DNA of 6,553 nt from an uncultured Treponema sp. (GTDB lineage Bacteria > Spirochaetota > Spirochaetia > Treponematales > Treponemataceae). Shown here piece after piece: positions 1 to 6,499 of the stretch. The position numbers and the translations under genes were made by a program. The stretch's first letter is position 1; each line of letters begins with the position of its first letter. The notes beneath the pieces are model-generated. The model ran no database searches. It had not been told where the DNA came from and worked only from the letters and a program-made list of their open reading frames with translations. Where the stretch lies: contig CALELJ010000135.1 of the NCBI GenBank assembly GCA_937902445.1, positions 1 to 6,553 of the forward strand, written 5' to 3'.

Positions 1-224
1 ACCAGAGTCACTTCATCACAGCAATTCTGATTCCGGAGACACCTAAGTACAACTTCAACGAGCTCCACGACTATGCCCGCAGTTTCGGATTCACAATCTA
101 TCCGGGAAAGCTGGGAAACATCGACACATTCAGAATCGCAAACATGGGTGACATTCTTCCAGAGGAAATGGCAGAATTCACTGGTGTACTTGCTGACTAC
201 ATGCACTCGATTGGTGTATGCTGA
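1..224 (+). CDS. 2-aminoethylphosphonate--pyruvate transaminase, C-terminal part (5' end outside window)
   Basis: This is the last 73 codons of a gene that begins before the window, read in the frame starting at base 3 and ending with TGA at 222-224. The C-terminal domain of class V PLP aminotransferases of the AEP transaminase (PhnW/AEPT) type is recognisable: a SHFITA strand, an F-N-E-L-H helix start, then GFTIYPGK and DTFRIANMGDI, which match the family's usual FTIYPGK...FRIGNIG signature. The enzyme interconverts 2-aminoethylphosphonate plus pyruvate with phosphonoacetaldehyde plus alanine in the cytoplasm. The catalytic lysine lies upstream and cannot be seen. In a glycan locus the likely direction is synthesis of AEP as a decoration, not catabolism; this is inference. 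From memory, Treponema denticola carries an AEP cytidylyltransferase fused to such a transaminase (PntC-AEPT), so the missing N-terminal part could be a cytidylyltransferase. A related alanine-glyoxylate type transaminase is the main alternative. Confidence 0.82.
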   Translation, partial: QSHFITAILIPETPKYNFNELHDYARSFGFTIYPGKLGNIDTFRIANMGDILPEEMAEFTGVLADYMHSIGVC

Positions 225-229
225 TAAGC

Positions 230-1285
230 ATGGACAGAATTCTAATTAACGGAAATTTTCTTTGCCGCAATCTTACGGGTATTGAACGCTTTGCCTTTGA
301 AACTTGCAGACAGCTTGATCTTTTGCTTGATTCAAAGGCAGACGTATCAATTCTGATTCCAAAAAACGCAAGAACAGTTCCGCAGTACAAAAACATTAAA
401 CTCATTTATTCCCAGAAAGAAATTCATGGATTTCCTTTTTGGGATATGGGAACTTTTGCCAAAGCATGTAAAAAGACAAAATCCACAGGACTGAATTTTT
501 CCAACACAGCTCCACTTGGAAAGCTTTGCGGATACTCCTTCATCCACGATGTATACGCAAAGGACCATCCAAAAGACTTCAAAACATTCAAGGACAATCT
601 GGTAAAGCTTTACTGCAGGTTTTCATATTGGAATATTGCCCATAACGCAAAGAAAATTCTTACTGTATCTGAATTCAGCAGGGAAAGAATCAGGTATTGG
701 TACAAAAAAGCGGAAAATAAAATTCATGTCATTCCCAACGGATGGGATCATTTTGAAACACTGGAAGAAGATCCGACGATATTTGACAAGTTCCCAAAAC
801 TGTCAAAAGGAAATTTCTATTTCACATTGGGTTCCCTAAGCAAACGGAAAAATCTCGTATGGATAGCAGAATATGCATCTAAACATCGGAATGAAATTTT
901 CGCTGTCAGCGGAAAAGCCATCAGCGGTCTTGTCGCCCCAGAACTTGAGATTCTGCAAAAACTGGACAATGTAATTCTTCTTGGATATGTAAGTGACCAG
1001 CAGGTCAAATTCCTGATGAAAAACTGCAAGGCTTTTGTTCTCCCGTCATATTACGAGGGATTTGGAATTCCACCACTTGAGGCTCTCAGTGTTGGCGCAA
1101 AAATCATCGTATCAAAAAGTGCAAGTCTTCCTGAAATCTACGGAGAATGCGCCCACTATATCGATCCCTTCAACAGTGACACGGATCTTTCAAAACTTCT
1201 CCAATCTCCAGCAGAATCACCTGAAAAAGTCCTTGAAAGGTATACTTACAAAAATTCTGCAATTCTGTTAAAATCCGTTTTATGA
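230..1285 (+). CDS. GT4-type glycosyltransferase (first of three)
   Basis: This 351-residue soluble GT-B enzyme probably transfers a sugar from a nucleotide-sugar donor to a growing lipid-linked glycan at the cytoplasmic face of the inner membrane. The N-terminal domain opens with ILINGNFL and LTGIERFAFE (about residues 4-24), typical of mannosyltransferase-like GT4 proteins. An IHD motif and SEFSRERI follow. The donor-binding domain has GSLSKRKN (K205, R206, K207) and EGFGIPPLE at 276-284, the EX7E motif with both glutamates present, then LPEIYG. The start at ATG 230 is preferred because the family usually has only three or four residues before INGxFL. An in-frame ATG at 218 would add four residues and overlap the transaminase stop. 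Neither start has a convincing Shine-Dalgarno sequence, so coupling to the upstream gene is likely. It overlaps the next gene by ATGA. Donor, acceptor and linkage cannot be read from the sequence. Confidence 0.9.
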   Translation: MDRILINGNFLCRNLTGIERFAFETCRQLDLLLDSKADVSILIPKNARTVPQYKNIKLIYSQKEIHGFPFWDMGTFAKACKKTKSTGLNFSNTAPLGKLCGYSFIHDVYAKDHPKDFKTFKDNLVKLYCRFSYWNIAHNAKKILTVSEFSRERIRYWYKKAENKIHVIPNGWDHFETLEEDPTIFDKFPKLSKGNFYFTLGSLSKRKNLVWIAEYASKHRNEIFAVSGKAISGLVAPELEILQKLDNVILLGYVSDQQVKFLMKNCKAFVLPSYYEGFGIPPLEALSVGAKIIVSKSASLPEIYGECAHYIDPFNSDTDLSKLLQSPAESPEKVLERYTYKNSAILLKSVL

Positions 1286-2397
1286 AAGTTGCAATTGTAC
1301 ATGACTGGCTGGTGACCTATGGTGGTGCCGAACGTGTTGTAGAGCAGATGCTCAAAATGTATCCTGAGGCCGATATCTTTACCCTTGTTTATGATGAAAA
1401 AAAAATGGGAAAGATTTTTCCAAAGGAAAAGGTTCACACTTCTTTCGTCCAGAAAATTCCAAAGGCAACAAAACTTTATACTAAATTTCTTTCGCTCATG
1501 CCAAAGGCTTTCGAAAGTTTTGACCTTACATCCTATGACCTTGTAATTGCAAGTTCCTCCAGCTGTGCAAAAGGTGTAATCACATCTCCAAACACGGCTT
1601 TCGTCGCATATATCCACTCCCCTATGCGTTATGCATGGGATCTTTACTACGACTATTTCAAGCGCTCAGGAAAAATCACAAGATTCTTCATGAAGAGGCA
1701 GATGGGTGCCATCCGTCAGTGGGATTTTCTTTCAAGTCAGAGAATCAACGTACTTGTTGCAAATTCATCCTACATTAAAAAGCGCATAAAAAAATTCTGG
1801 AACAGAGACGCAAAGGTTATTTTTCCGCCTGTTGACACCGACAGACTTTCTCCCGGCAATATGGAGATAGAAGATTTCTATGTTGTGTTCAGCAGATTTG
1901 TAAGCTACAAAAGAGTTGACCTTGCCATCTCTGCATGCGGACAGCTTGGAAGAAAACTTGTTGTAATCGGAAGCGGAAGTCAGGAAGCGGAACTCAAGGC
2001 TCTTGCCTCGAAATACAGAAACGCGGAAATTAAATTCACCGGTAGAATAAGTGACGAGGAAGTTCAGACATATCTTCAAAAATGCCGTGGAATGATTTTT
2101 TCTGCAGAGGAAGATTTTGGAATCATTCCTGTTGAATGCCAGGCCTGCGGTCGTCCTGTAATCGCTTTTGGCAAGGGCGGAGCTCTTGAAACCGTCGTTG
2201 ATGGAACCACCGGCATCTTCTTTGACCAGCAGACAGAGGAGTCCTTGAAGAATGCCATCCTCAGATTTGAGGATCTTGATAAAGCCGGAACTTTTAAAAC
2301 CGATGTGATTGTCGGCCATGCGCAGAAATTCAGCAGTGAAAGATTCAGAAAGGAACTTCAGTCTGTAATCGACGAAACACTTGAAGAAGTAAGATAA
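1282..2397 (+). CDS. WbaZ-like GT4 glycosyltransferase (second of three)
   Basis: This 371-residue GT-B fold glycosyltransferase belongs to the subgroup that includes mannosyltransferases such as WbaZ of O-antigen synthesis. The start MKVAIVHDWL followed by YGGAERV (residues 13-19) is the classic N-terminal glycine loop. IHSPMRYAWD (111-120) is typical of the WbaZ-like subgroup. The donor domain shows FSRFVSYKRVD, with R205 and K210 in the positions that usually bind the donor phosphates, and an intact EX7E motif at E277 and E285 (EDFGIIPVE), followed by CGRPVIAF and GGALETV. The length is normal for the family. The ATG lies inside the TGA of the preceding gene (ATGA), so translation is probably coupled; no clear Shine-Dalgarno sequence is seen. 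Sugar specificity is unknown, and the resemblance to mannosyltransferases is only suggestive. Confidence 0.92.
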   Translation: MKVAIVHDWLVTYGGAERVVEQMLKMYPEADIFTLVYDEKKMGKIFPKEKVHTSFVQKIPKATKLYTKFLSLMPKAFESFDLTSYDLVIASSSSCAKGVITSPNTAFVAYIHSPMRYAWDLYYDYFKRSGKITRFFMKRQMGAIRQWDFLSSQRINVLVANSSYIKKRIKKFWNRDAKVIFPPVDTDRLSPGNMEIEDFYVVFSRFVSYKRVDLAISACGQLGRKLVVIGSGSQEAELKALASKYRNAEIKFTGRISDEEVQTYLQKCRGMIFSAEEDFGIIPVECQACGRPVIAFGKGGALETVVDGTTGIFFDQQTEESLKNAILRFEDLDKAGTFKTDVIVGHAQKFSSERFRKELQSVIDETLEEVR

Positions 2398-2400
2398 GGA
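2396..2400 (+). promoter_or_regulatory. Ribosome binding site of the third glycosyltransferase gene
   Basis: AAGGA sits nine bases before the ATG at 2410 and overlaps the TAA stop of the preceding gene. It supports that start and indicates independent or re-initiated translation within the same transcript. The two glycosyltransferase genes upstream lack such a site. Confidence 0.6.
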
Positions 2401-2409
2401 ACCATCTCC

Positions 2410-3414
2410 ATGAAAATTGCAGTAGACATGCGAATGAGCGGAAAAAGCGGCATCGGAACTTTCCTTGATGAAATTGTTCCCTACTTTAAAAACAGCGGCC
2501 ACGAATTTTATTTTTCCAATCCGCAGGTAAAAACTTTTTCACTGAAGGAGATTTTTTGCTTTCCAAAGGATGAACTGGAAAAAATAAATTCCTGTGATGC
2601 CTATTTTACTCCATACTGCAATATTCCAGGCGGAATAAAAATTCCTGTTTTTTCAACAATCCACGATGTTGTTTTTCTTGACGTCAAAGGTCTTTCTTCC
2701 ACAGCCGGAACAATGATACGCAAGTTTTTTTACAGACATTCAGTAAAAAAATCCAGGGCAATTTTTACAGTTTCCCAGTTCAGCAGAGAAAGAATTATAG
2801 AAAATTTAAATTGCAAAAAAGAAATCAAAGTCGTCCACAATGGAGTTCCGTCATATTTTGAAGGAATTAATCCATGCTCCGAAAAAGAAAACTACATAAT
2901 CTATATCGGGAACATAAAAAAACATAAGGGACTGTCAATTCTTCTTGAAGCTTTTGAAAAAGTAGTCCAGACAGACAGCAGCCTGAAACTTATGATTGTA
3001 GGTTCCAACGAGAATTTCAGGTCCCAGGACAATTCTGTTTATTCTATGATAGAAAAAATAAATTCCACATGTCATGATTCCGTGGTTTTCACAGGATTTG
3101 TGGAGAATGAAAAACTCAAAGAGCTTCTGGCAAAAGCAAAAATGCTTGTTCAGCCTTCCCTATACGAAGGTTTTGGCATTCCTCCACTCCAGGCCCTCAA
3201 ATGCGGAACAAACGCAGTGATATCGGATATTCCTGTATTCCGTGAAATCTATGGACAATTGCCGGTAGTTTTTTTCAAGTCTTCCGATTCCACGGACTTG
3301 TCAAAAAAAATACTCGAGACCCTCAATATGCCGTCACCAAAGGAGTTTTCAGACATCTACTCCTACGAAAAAACAGCAAGTGCCATCCTCGATTTTATTG
3401 AAGAAAAACTCTAG
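2410..3414 (+). CDS. GT4-type glycosyltransferase (third of three) with EX7Q motif
   Basis: This 334-residue GT-B glycosyltransferase is slightly shorter than its two neighbours. It begins MKIAVDMRM with a KSGIGTFL loop (12-19), the usual GT4 N-terminal acceptor-side signature. IHDVVFLD, TVSQFSRERI and VVHNGV follow. The C-terminal donor domain has IGNIKKHKG (basic residues K170, K171, H172, K173), FTGFV, and EGFGIPPLQ at 253-261, then DIPVFREIYG. The second acidic residue of the EX7E motif is Gln (Q261) instead of Glu. It shares several short motifs with the first glycosyltransferase (SxFSRERI, IHDV, YEGFGIPPL, EIYG), so the two look like distant paralogues. It lies 12 bases after the second glycosyltransferase and ends just before a predicted terminator, so it is probably the last gene of the upstream transcription unit. 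It is likely active, but donor and acceptor are unknown. Confidence 0.9.
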   Translation: MKIAVDMRMSGKSGIGTFLDEIVPYFKNSGHEFYFSNPQVKTFSLKEIFCFPKDELEKINSCDAYFTPYCNIPGGIKIPVFSTIHDVVFLDVKGLSSTAGTMIRKFFYRHSVKKSRAIFTVSQFSRERIIENLNCKKEIKVVHNGVPSYFEGINPCSEKENYIIYIGNIKKHKGLSILLEAFEKVVQTDSSLKLMIVGSNENFRSQDNSVYSMIEKINSTCHDSVVFTGFVENEKLKELLAKAKMLVQPSLYEGFGIPPLQALKCGTNAVISDIPVFREIYGQLPVVFFKSSDSTDLSKKILETLNMPSPKEFSDIYSYEKTASAILDFIEEKL

Positions 3415-3433
3415 ATACTTTTGTATGGTGATG

Positions 3434-3466
3434 AACAAAACATAAATGGACATGTTTTGTTTTTTT
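3434..3466 (+). terminator. Predicted intrinsic terminator after the glycosyltransferase operon
   Basis: A perfect 10-base inverted repeat (AACAAAACAT at 3434-3443 and ATGTTTTGTT at 3452-3461) with an 8-base loop is followed directly by a run of T; the T-tract spans 3460-3466. It starts 19 bases after the stop of the third glycosyltransferase gene. The stem has only two G-C pairs, so it may be leaky and allow readthrough. The same palindrome could instead be an operator for a regulator acting on the overlapping promoter. Confidence 0.55.
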
Positions 3467-3475
3467 GAATATAAT
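3447..3475 (+). promoter_or_regulatory. Predicted sigma-70 type promoter of the WbaP-like gene
   Basis: TGGACA at 3447-3452 matches five of six bases of the -35 consensus TTGACA. A 17-base T-rich spacer separates it from TATAAT at 3470-3475, a perfect -10 box. Transcription would be expected to start about seven bases after the -10 box, at or within a base or two of A3482, the first base of the preferred start codon of the next gene. The promoter shares bases with the predicted terminator: the -35 box begins in the loop and the spacer contains the 3' arm and T-tract. Confidence 0.65.
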
Positions 3476-3481
3476 TTAAGT

Positions 3482-4918
3482 ATGGCAAAAAATAGAGAAA
3501 CTCCATTTGAACAGTCCATTAAATCTCAATACAAATCTACAAGTTCCTTTATCAGCGGTTGTGCACTGGCTTTATTCGATGCGTTTGCTTTCATGCTTTC
3601 AATCTGCATCGGTTTCTTCATTATAAATGCCATTGACCATTCATGGATAGATTTCAAGTCATTCATTAAATACTCAATTTTCATGCCGTTCATTTTTGCA
3701 GTTTTTTATGCTGCAGGACTATATCCTGGAATTCTTCTTGCCCCTGAGGATGAAGTAAAAAGATTTTCCATGTGTTCATTTTTCTCTCTTATGGGTGAAG
3801 CTTTTGCACTGATGACAATCAAGTCCACAAGGGACTTCATTCCGATTGCCGCTGCCCTTGTGATTGCATGGCCTATTGCAACCATTCTTTTGCCAATGGG
3901 ACGTGAAGTTGCGCGCAGACTTTACAGCAGATGGAGCTGGTGGGGAGTTCCGGCAGTAATATACAGCAAGGGAAACCAGGGGCACGTCATAGCCGACCGT
4001 CTTTCTACAAGAAAATATCTTGGCTACAGACCTGTTCTTATAATCACAGATACTCCTTTCCATGATACTGAATACAACGGCATTCCAATCCGCGAACGAA
4101 CACAGGATGTTGTTGATGCCATAAACAAATTGAAGCTCAAGGTTGCCATAATCTGTGGCTATGACAGAAGCATCGAAATTATCCAGACAAACTACAGATA
4201 CATCATCAGAGTTCCAAAGAACCAGTTGAACACAACAATGTCACTGCACATGAAAGACTTTGGCGGTATTCTTGGATTCTCATCAACAAACTACCTTACA
4301 AAAGCGGGGGCAGTTTCAATCAAGCGTTTCATAGACATCCTTCTTTGTCTTGTCGCATCACCTGTAGTTCTGCCTCTGACTATCGTCATAGCGATAATCA
4401 TCAAGGCAACATCACCAGGACCGGTTTTCTTTGGACACAAGCGTGTAGGAAGATGGCATAAGGAATTGAAATGCTGGAAGTTCCGTTCAATGTGCATTGA
4501 CGCTGACGTCAAGCTTAAGGAAATTCTTGCCAATGACCCTGTACGTGCAGCTGAATGGGAAAAGGACAGAAAATTTACAGACGACCCCCGGGTTACAAAA
4601 TTTGGTAAATTCCTCAGAAAGACAAGCCTTGATGAAATTCCTCAGCTCTGGAATGTTTTCTGTGGCCAAATGTCTCTTGTAGGTCCGCGCCCAGTTACAG
4701 AACCTGAACTTACAAAGTACAAGCAGTTTTCAGAATTTGTACTTTCCGTAAAACCTGGTCTCAGCGGCATGTGGCAGATTTCCGGAAGAAGTGATACAGG
4801 ATATGAAGAAAGAATCAATCTTGATACATACTACATCCAGAACTGGTCCATATGGCTTGATCTGTGGATCATAATCAAGACTTTTGTCGTTGTTGTAAAA
4901 GGCAAAGGGGCCTATTAA
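3482..4918 (+). CDS. wbaP: WbaP-like undecaprenyl-phosphate hexose-1-phosphate transferase
   Basis: This inner-membrane initiating transferase moves a sugar-1-phosphate, in WbaP galactose-1-phosphate, from a UDP-sugar to undecaprenyl phosphate, the first step of O-antigen or capsule assembly. The 478 residues from ATG 3482 are about the length of Salmonella WbaP. Hydrophobic segments lie near 27-49, 62-80, 97-114 and 120-140, then a soluble central domain, then a membrane-associated helix (about 283-310) leading to SPGPVFF. The catalytic domain has KFRSM (333-337), DPRVTKFGKFLRKTSLDEIPQ around the catalytic D384-E385 pair, GPRP (401-404), GLSGMWQISGRSD and a WbaP-type ending in GAY. An in-frame ATG at 3446 would add 12 residues, but it lies in the predicted terminator loop just before the -35 box, so it is disfavoured. 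No Shine-Dalgarno sequence precedes 3482, which fits a leaderless transcript. The exact sugar cannot be assigned; glucose or another hexose is possible. Confidence 0.9.
   Translation: MAKNRETPFEQSIKSQYKSTSSFISGCALALFDAFAFMLSICIGFFIINAIDHSWIDFKSFIKYSIFMPFIFAVFYAAGLYPGILLAPEDEVKRFSMCSFFSLMGEAFALMTIKSTRDFIPIAAALVIAWPIATILLPMGREVARRLYSRWSWWGVPAVIYSKGNQGHVIADRLSTRKYLGYRPVLIITDTPFHDTEYNGIPIRERTQDVVDAINKLKLKVAIICGYDRSIEIIQTNYRYIIRVPKNQLNTTMSLHMKDFGGILGFSSTNYLTKAGAVSIKRFIDILLCLVASPVVLPLTIVIAIIIKATSPGPVFFGHKRVGRWHKELKCWKFRSMCIDADVKLKEILANDPVRAAEWEKDRKFTDDPRVTKFGKFLRKTSLDEIPQLWNVFCGQMSLVGPRPVTEPELTKYKQFSEFVLSVKPGLSGMWQISGRSDTGYEERINLDTYYIQNWSIWLDLWIIIKTFVVVVKGKGAY
4904..4910 (+). promoter_or_regulatory. 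Ribosome binding site for the TTG-started outer-membrane protein gene
   Basis: AAAGGGG lies within the last codons of the WbaP-like gene, eight bases before TTG 4919. Its spacing supports TTG as the start of the next gene despite the rare start codon. Because it sits inside the upstream gene, ribosomes finishing that gene would pass over it, which favours coupled translation. Confidence 0.5.
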
Positions 4919-6499
4919 TTGCACCATAGAAAATCTCTTTTTCTTTCAATTACCCTGTCCATATTGTTTCCATTTTTTGCATCCGCAGAAAAATTCAGGA
5001 TTGCTGAAATCACCCTGGAATCAAAAGGCAAAACAAGAAGTGAATTTCTCATCGAAAAAATCCCTCCTGTGAACAAGACAACTGTTTTTGAAGGCAAAGA
5101 AGAACTTGAATCCTATCTGTTGGAAATAAAACAGAATCTTGAAAACACAAGGCTTCTTGAGAATATTGAATTCATTTATGAAACAACTGACCTGGAAGAT
5201 GGAATTTCACTTGTAAAGGCTAGATATTCGTTTTCTGATTCCACGTCCCTTCTGATACTTCCAAAGCCAAGCTATGATTCCAACAAAGGTGCGGAACTTG
5301 AGATTGCATTGAAAGACAACAACTTTCTTGGATTTACCAACACGCTTTCAAGCGGCCTTACCTTCAACTTTGGTGATGAAGATGAGCCTGACCGGTTTTC
5401 TAAATTTACTCCCGGATTTAAATTCGACTACGCACTCCCCTTCAGGATCGAAAAATCTAAAAACCAGTTTCTGACGTCCCTGGACTTTCATTGGTGTGTT
5501 GAAAAAACGCTGCCCTATTTTACCTATACGACAGGCGCAGTTTTTGGAATTCCATTCGGCAAATACAAACAGCATGAAATTGATTTTACATTCAAGCAGT
5601 CTGTCATCAGGGATACGGATTTCTGTAAATACAATGATGAATTTTATTTTGTTGAATATGGAGAGATTGCAGTTCCTTTTGCAATAGCGGATCTTGATCT
5701 TTCCACAAAGCTTTATTGCAAGCCTCTGATATCAGTCAATCACAACTGGGATAAAGACGGAATAAGCGAAGGGAACCTTGATTTAAGGCAGACACCGCTG
5801 CTAAAACCTGGTAATGAATTCTACGCACAGCGCATAGACTGGACCAACAGCAACTTCAGAAATGGATATTATTTTCTCGTCGGTACATATCTTGGACTTG
5901 ATCTCCATGAAAAAAAACATGAGGATGTTTTAGTTCCGTCGGTGGAGGCATGCCTTAAGCTTTATAAAGCCTTTGAGCATGCAGCAGTAAACACCAGCAT
6001 ACAGATTCTTGCAAGCCGCAATTTCAGATATAACATTGGGAAGTTCATCAGAGGTGCCCTTGATAAGGCAGAATTTTCAGATGGAATATCTGTTGATGAC
6101 AGGAACTATGCTTTTGTAACACCGTCTGCATTTATTTTGAATCTTGATTTTCCATTCCATATCATTTCCACTGACTGGGTAAATTTTTTCAATCAAGCCG
6201 GGAAAAAACATGAAAAGCTGCTTGCAATAATGAATTTTGAAATGCAACTTGGTCCATTCATAGACGTTGCCCTCATTGACAACCGAGGAACAGACAATAA
6301 GTTCAGCCTGAAGGAAGGCATATATACATCGGGATTTGAGGTGCTTGTATATCCATCAAAATGGAAAAGCTTTGTAATCAGAGGAAGCCTTGGATTTGAC
6401 CTTTCAAAGAAATTTCTTGATGGAAACTATGGATTTGACAGTTCCTGGAGAAATGGAAAAGACTGGGAATGTTACATTGGACTTGGCCTGCATTTCTAG
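4919..6499 (+). CDS. Outer-membrane beta-barrel protein with one POTRA-like domain (Omp85-like)
   Basis: The 526-residue product begins with a signal peptide: a basic start (HHRK), a hydrophobic core (about 7-20) and an ASA|E cleavage site after residue 23. Residues 26-114 resemble one POTRA domain (RIAEITLESKGKT strand, a helix, a long helix ending NTRLLENIEF, then SLVKARYSF). From about 117 a barrel seems to begin with a PSYDSNKGAELEIALKDNNFLG-like stretch, as in Omp85 proteins, and alternating hydrophobic strands run to a C-terminal Phe (YIGLGLHF), the typical outer-membrane beta-signal. IRGA at 377-380 may be a degenerate VRGF/Y loop-6 motif. The start must be a non-ATG codon: no in-frame ATG occurs before codon 438, and TTG 4919 has a ribosome binding site and gives a complete signal peptide. 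The TTG abuts the TAA of the WbaP-like gene, so the two are probably co-transcribed. Its function is unknown; protein insertion, secretion or glycan-related outer-membrane assembly are all possible. The Omp85 assignment is by pattern only. Confidence 0.8.
   Translation: MHHRKSLFLSITLSILFPFFASAEKFRIAEITLESKGKTRSEFLIEKIPPVNKTTVFEGKEELESYLLEIKQNLENTRLLENIEFIYETTDLEDGISLVKARYSFSDSTSLLILPKPSYDSNKGAELEIALKDNNFLGFTNTLSSGLTFNFGDEDEPDRFSKFTPGFKFDYALPFRIEKSKNQFLTSLDFHWCVEKTLPYFTYTTGAVFGIPFGKYKQHEIDFTFKQSVIRDTDFCKYNDEFYFVEYGEIAVPFAIADLDLSTKLYCKPLISVNHNWDKDGISEGNLDLRQTPLLKPGNEFYAQRIDWTNSNFRNGYYFLVGTYLGLDLHEKKHEDVLVPSVEACLKLYKAFEHAAVNTSIQILASRNFRYNIGKFIRGALDKAEFSDGISVDDRNYAFVTPSAFILNLDFPFHIISTDWVNFFNQAGKKHEKLLAIMNFEMQLGPFIDVALIDNRGTDNKFSLKEGIYTSGFEVLVYPSKWKSFVIRGSLGFDLSKKFLDGNYGFDSSWRNGKDWECYIGLGLHF

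Noticed and set aside
218..229. ATG at 218 as the start of the first glycosyltransferase
   Set aside because: It would add MLIS before the conserved start and overlap the transaminase stop by seven bases. The family pattern favours ATG 230, but the choice is not certain because neither has a Shine-Dalgarno sequence.
1246..1617. - strand open frame of 123 codons opposite the start of the second glycosyltransferase gene
   Set aside because: It is antisense to a well-supported gene, has a Cys- and Phe-rich low-plausibility translation and no ribosome binding signal that I could support.
1765..2502. Long open frame on the - strand (245 codons) opposite the second and third glycosyltransferase genes
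   Set aside because: It lies antisense to two clear GT4 genes and crosses their junction. Its translation shows no recognisable domain. It is best explained as a shadow of the coding bias of the + strand genes.
3446..3481. Upstream ATG that would extend the WbaP-like protein by 12 residues
   Set aside because: The ATG is in the loop of the predicted terminator, one base before the -35 box, so a transcript from the local promoter would not contain it. The extra residues (MDMFCFFEYNLS) look like translated T-tract, and the shorter form matches the usual WbaP length. It remains possible on readthrough transcripts.
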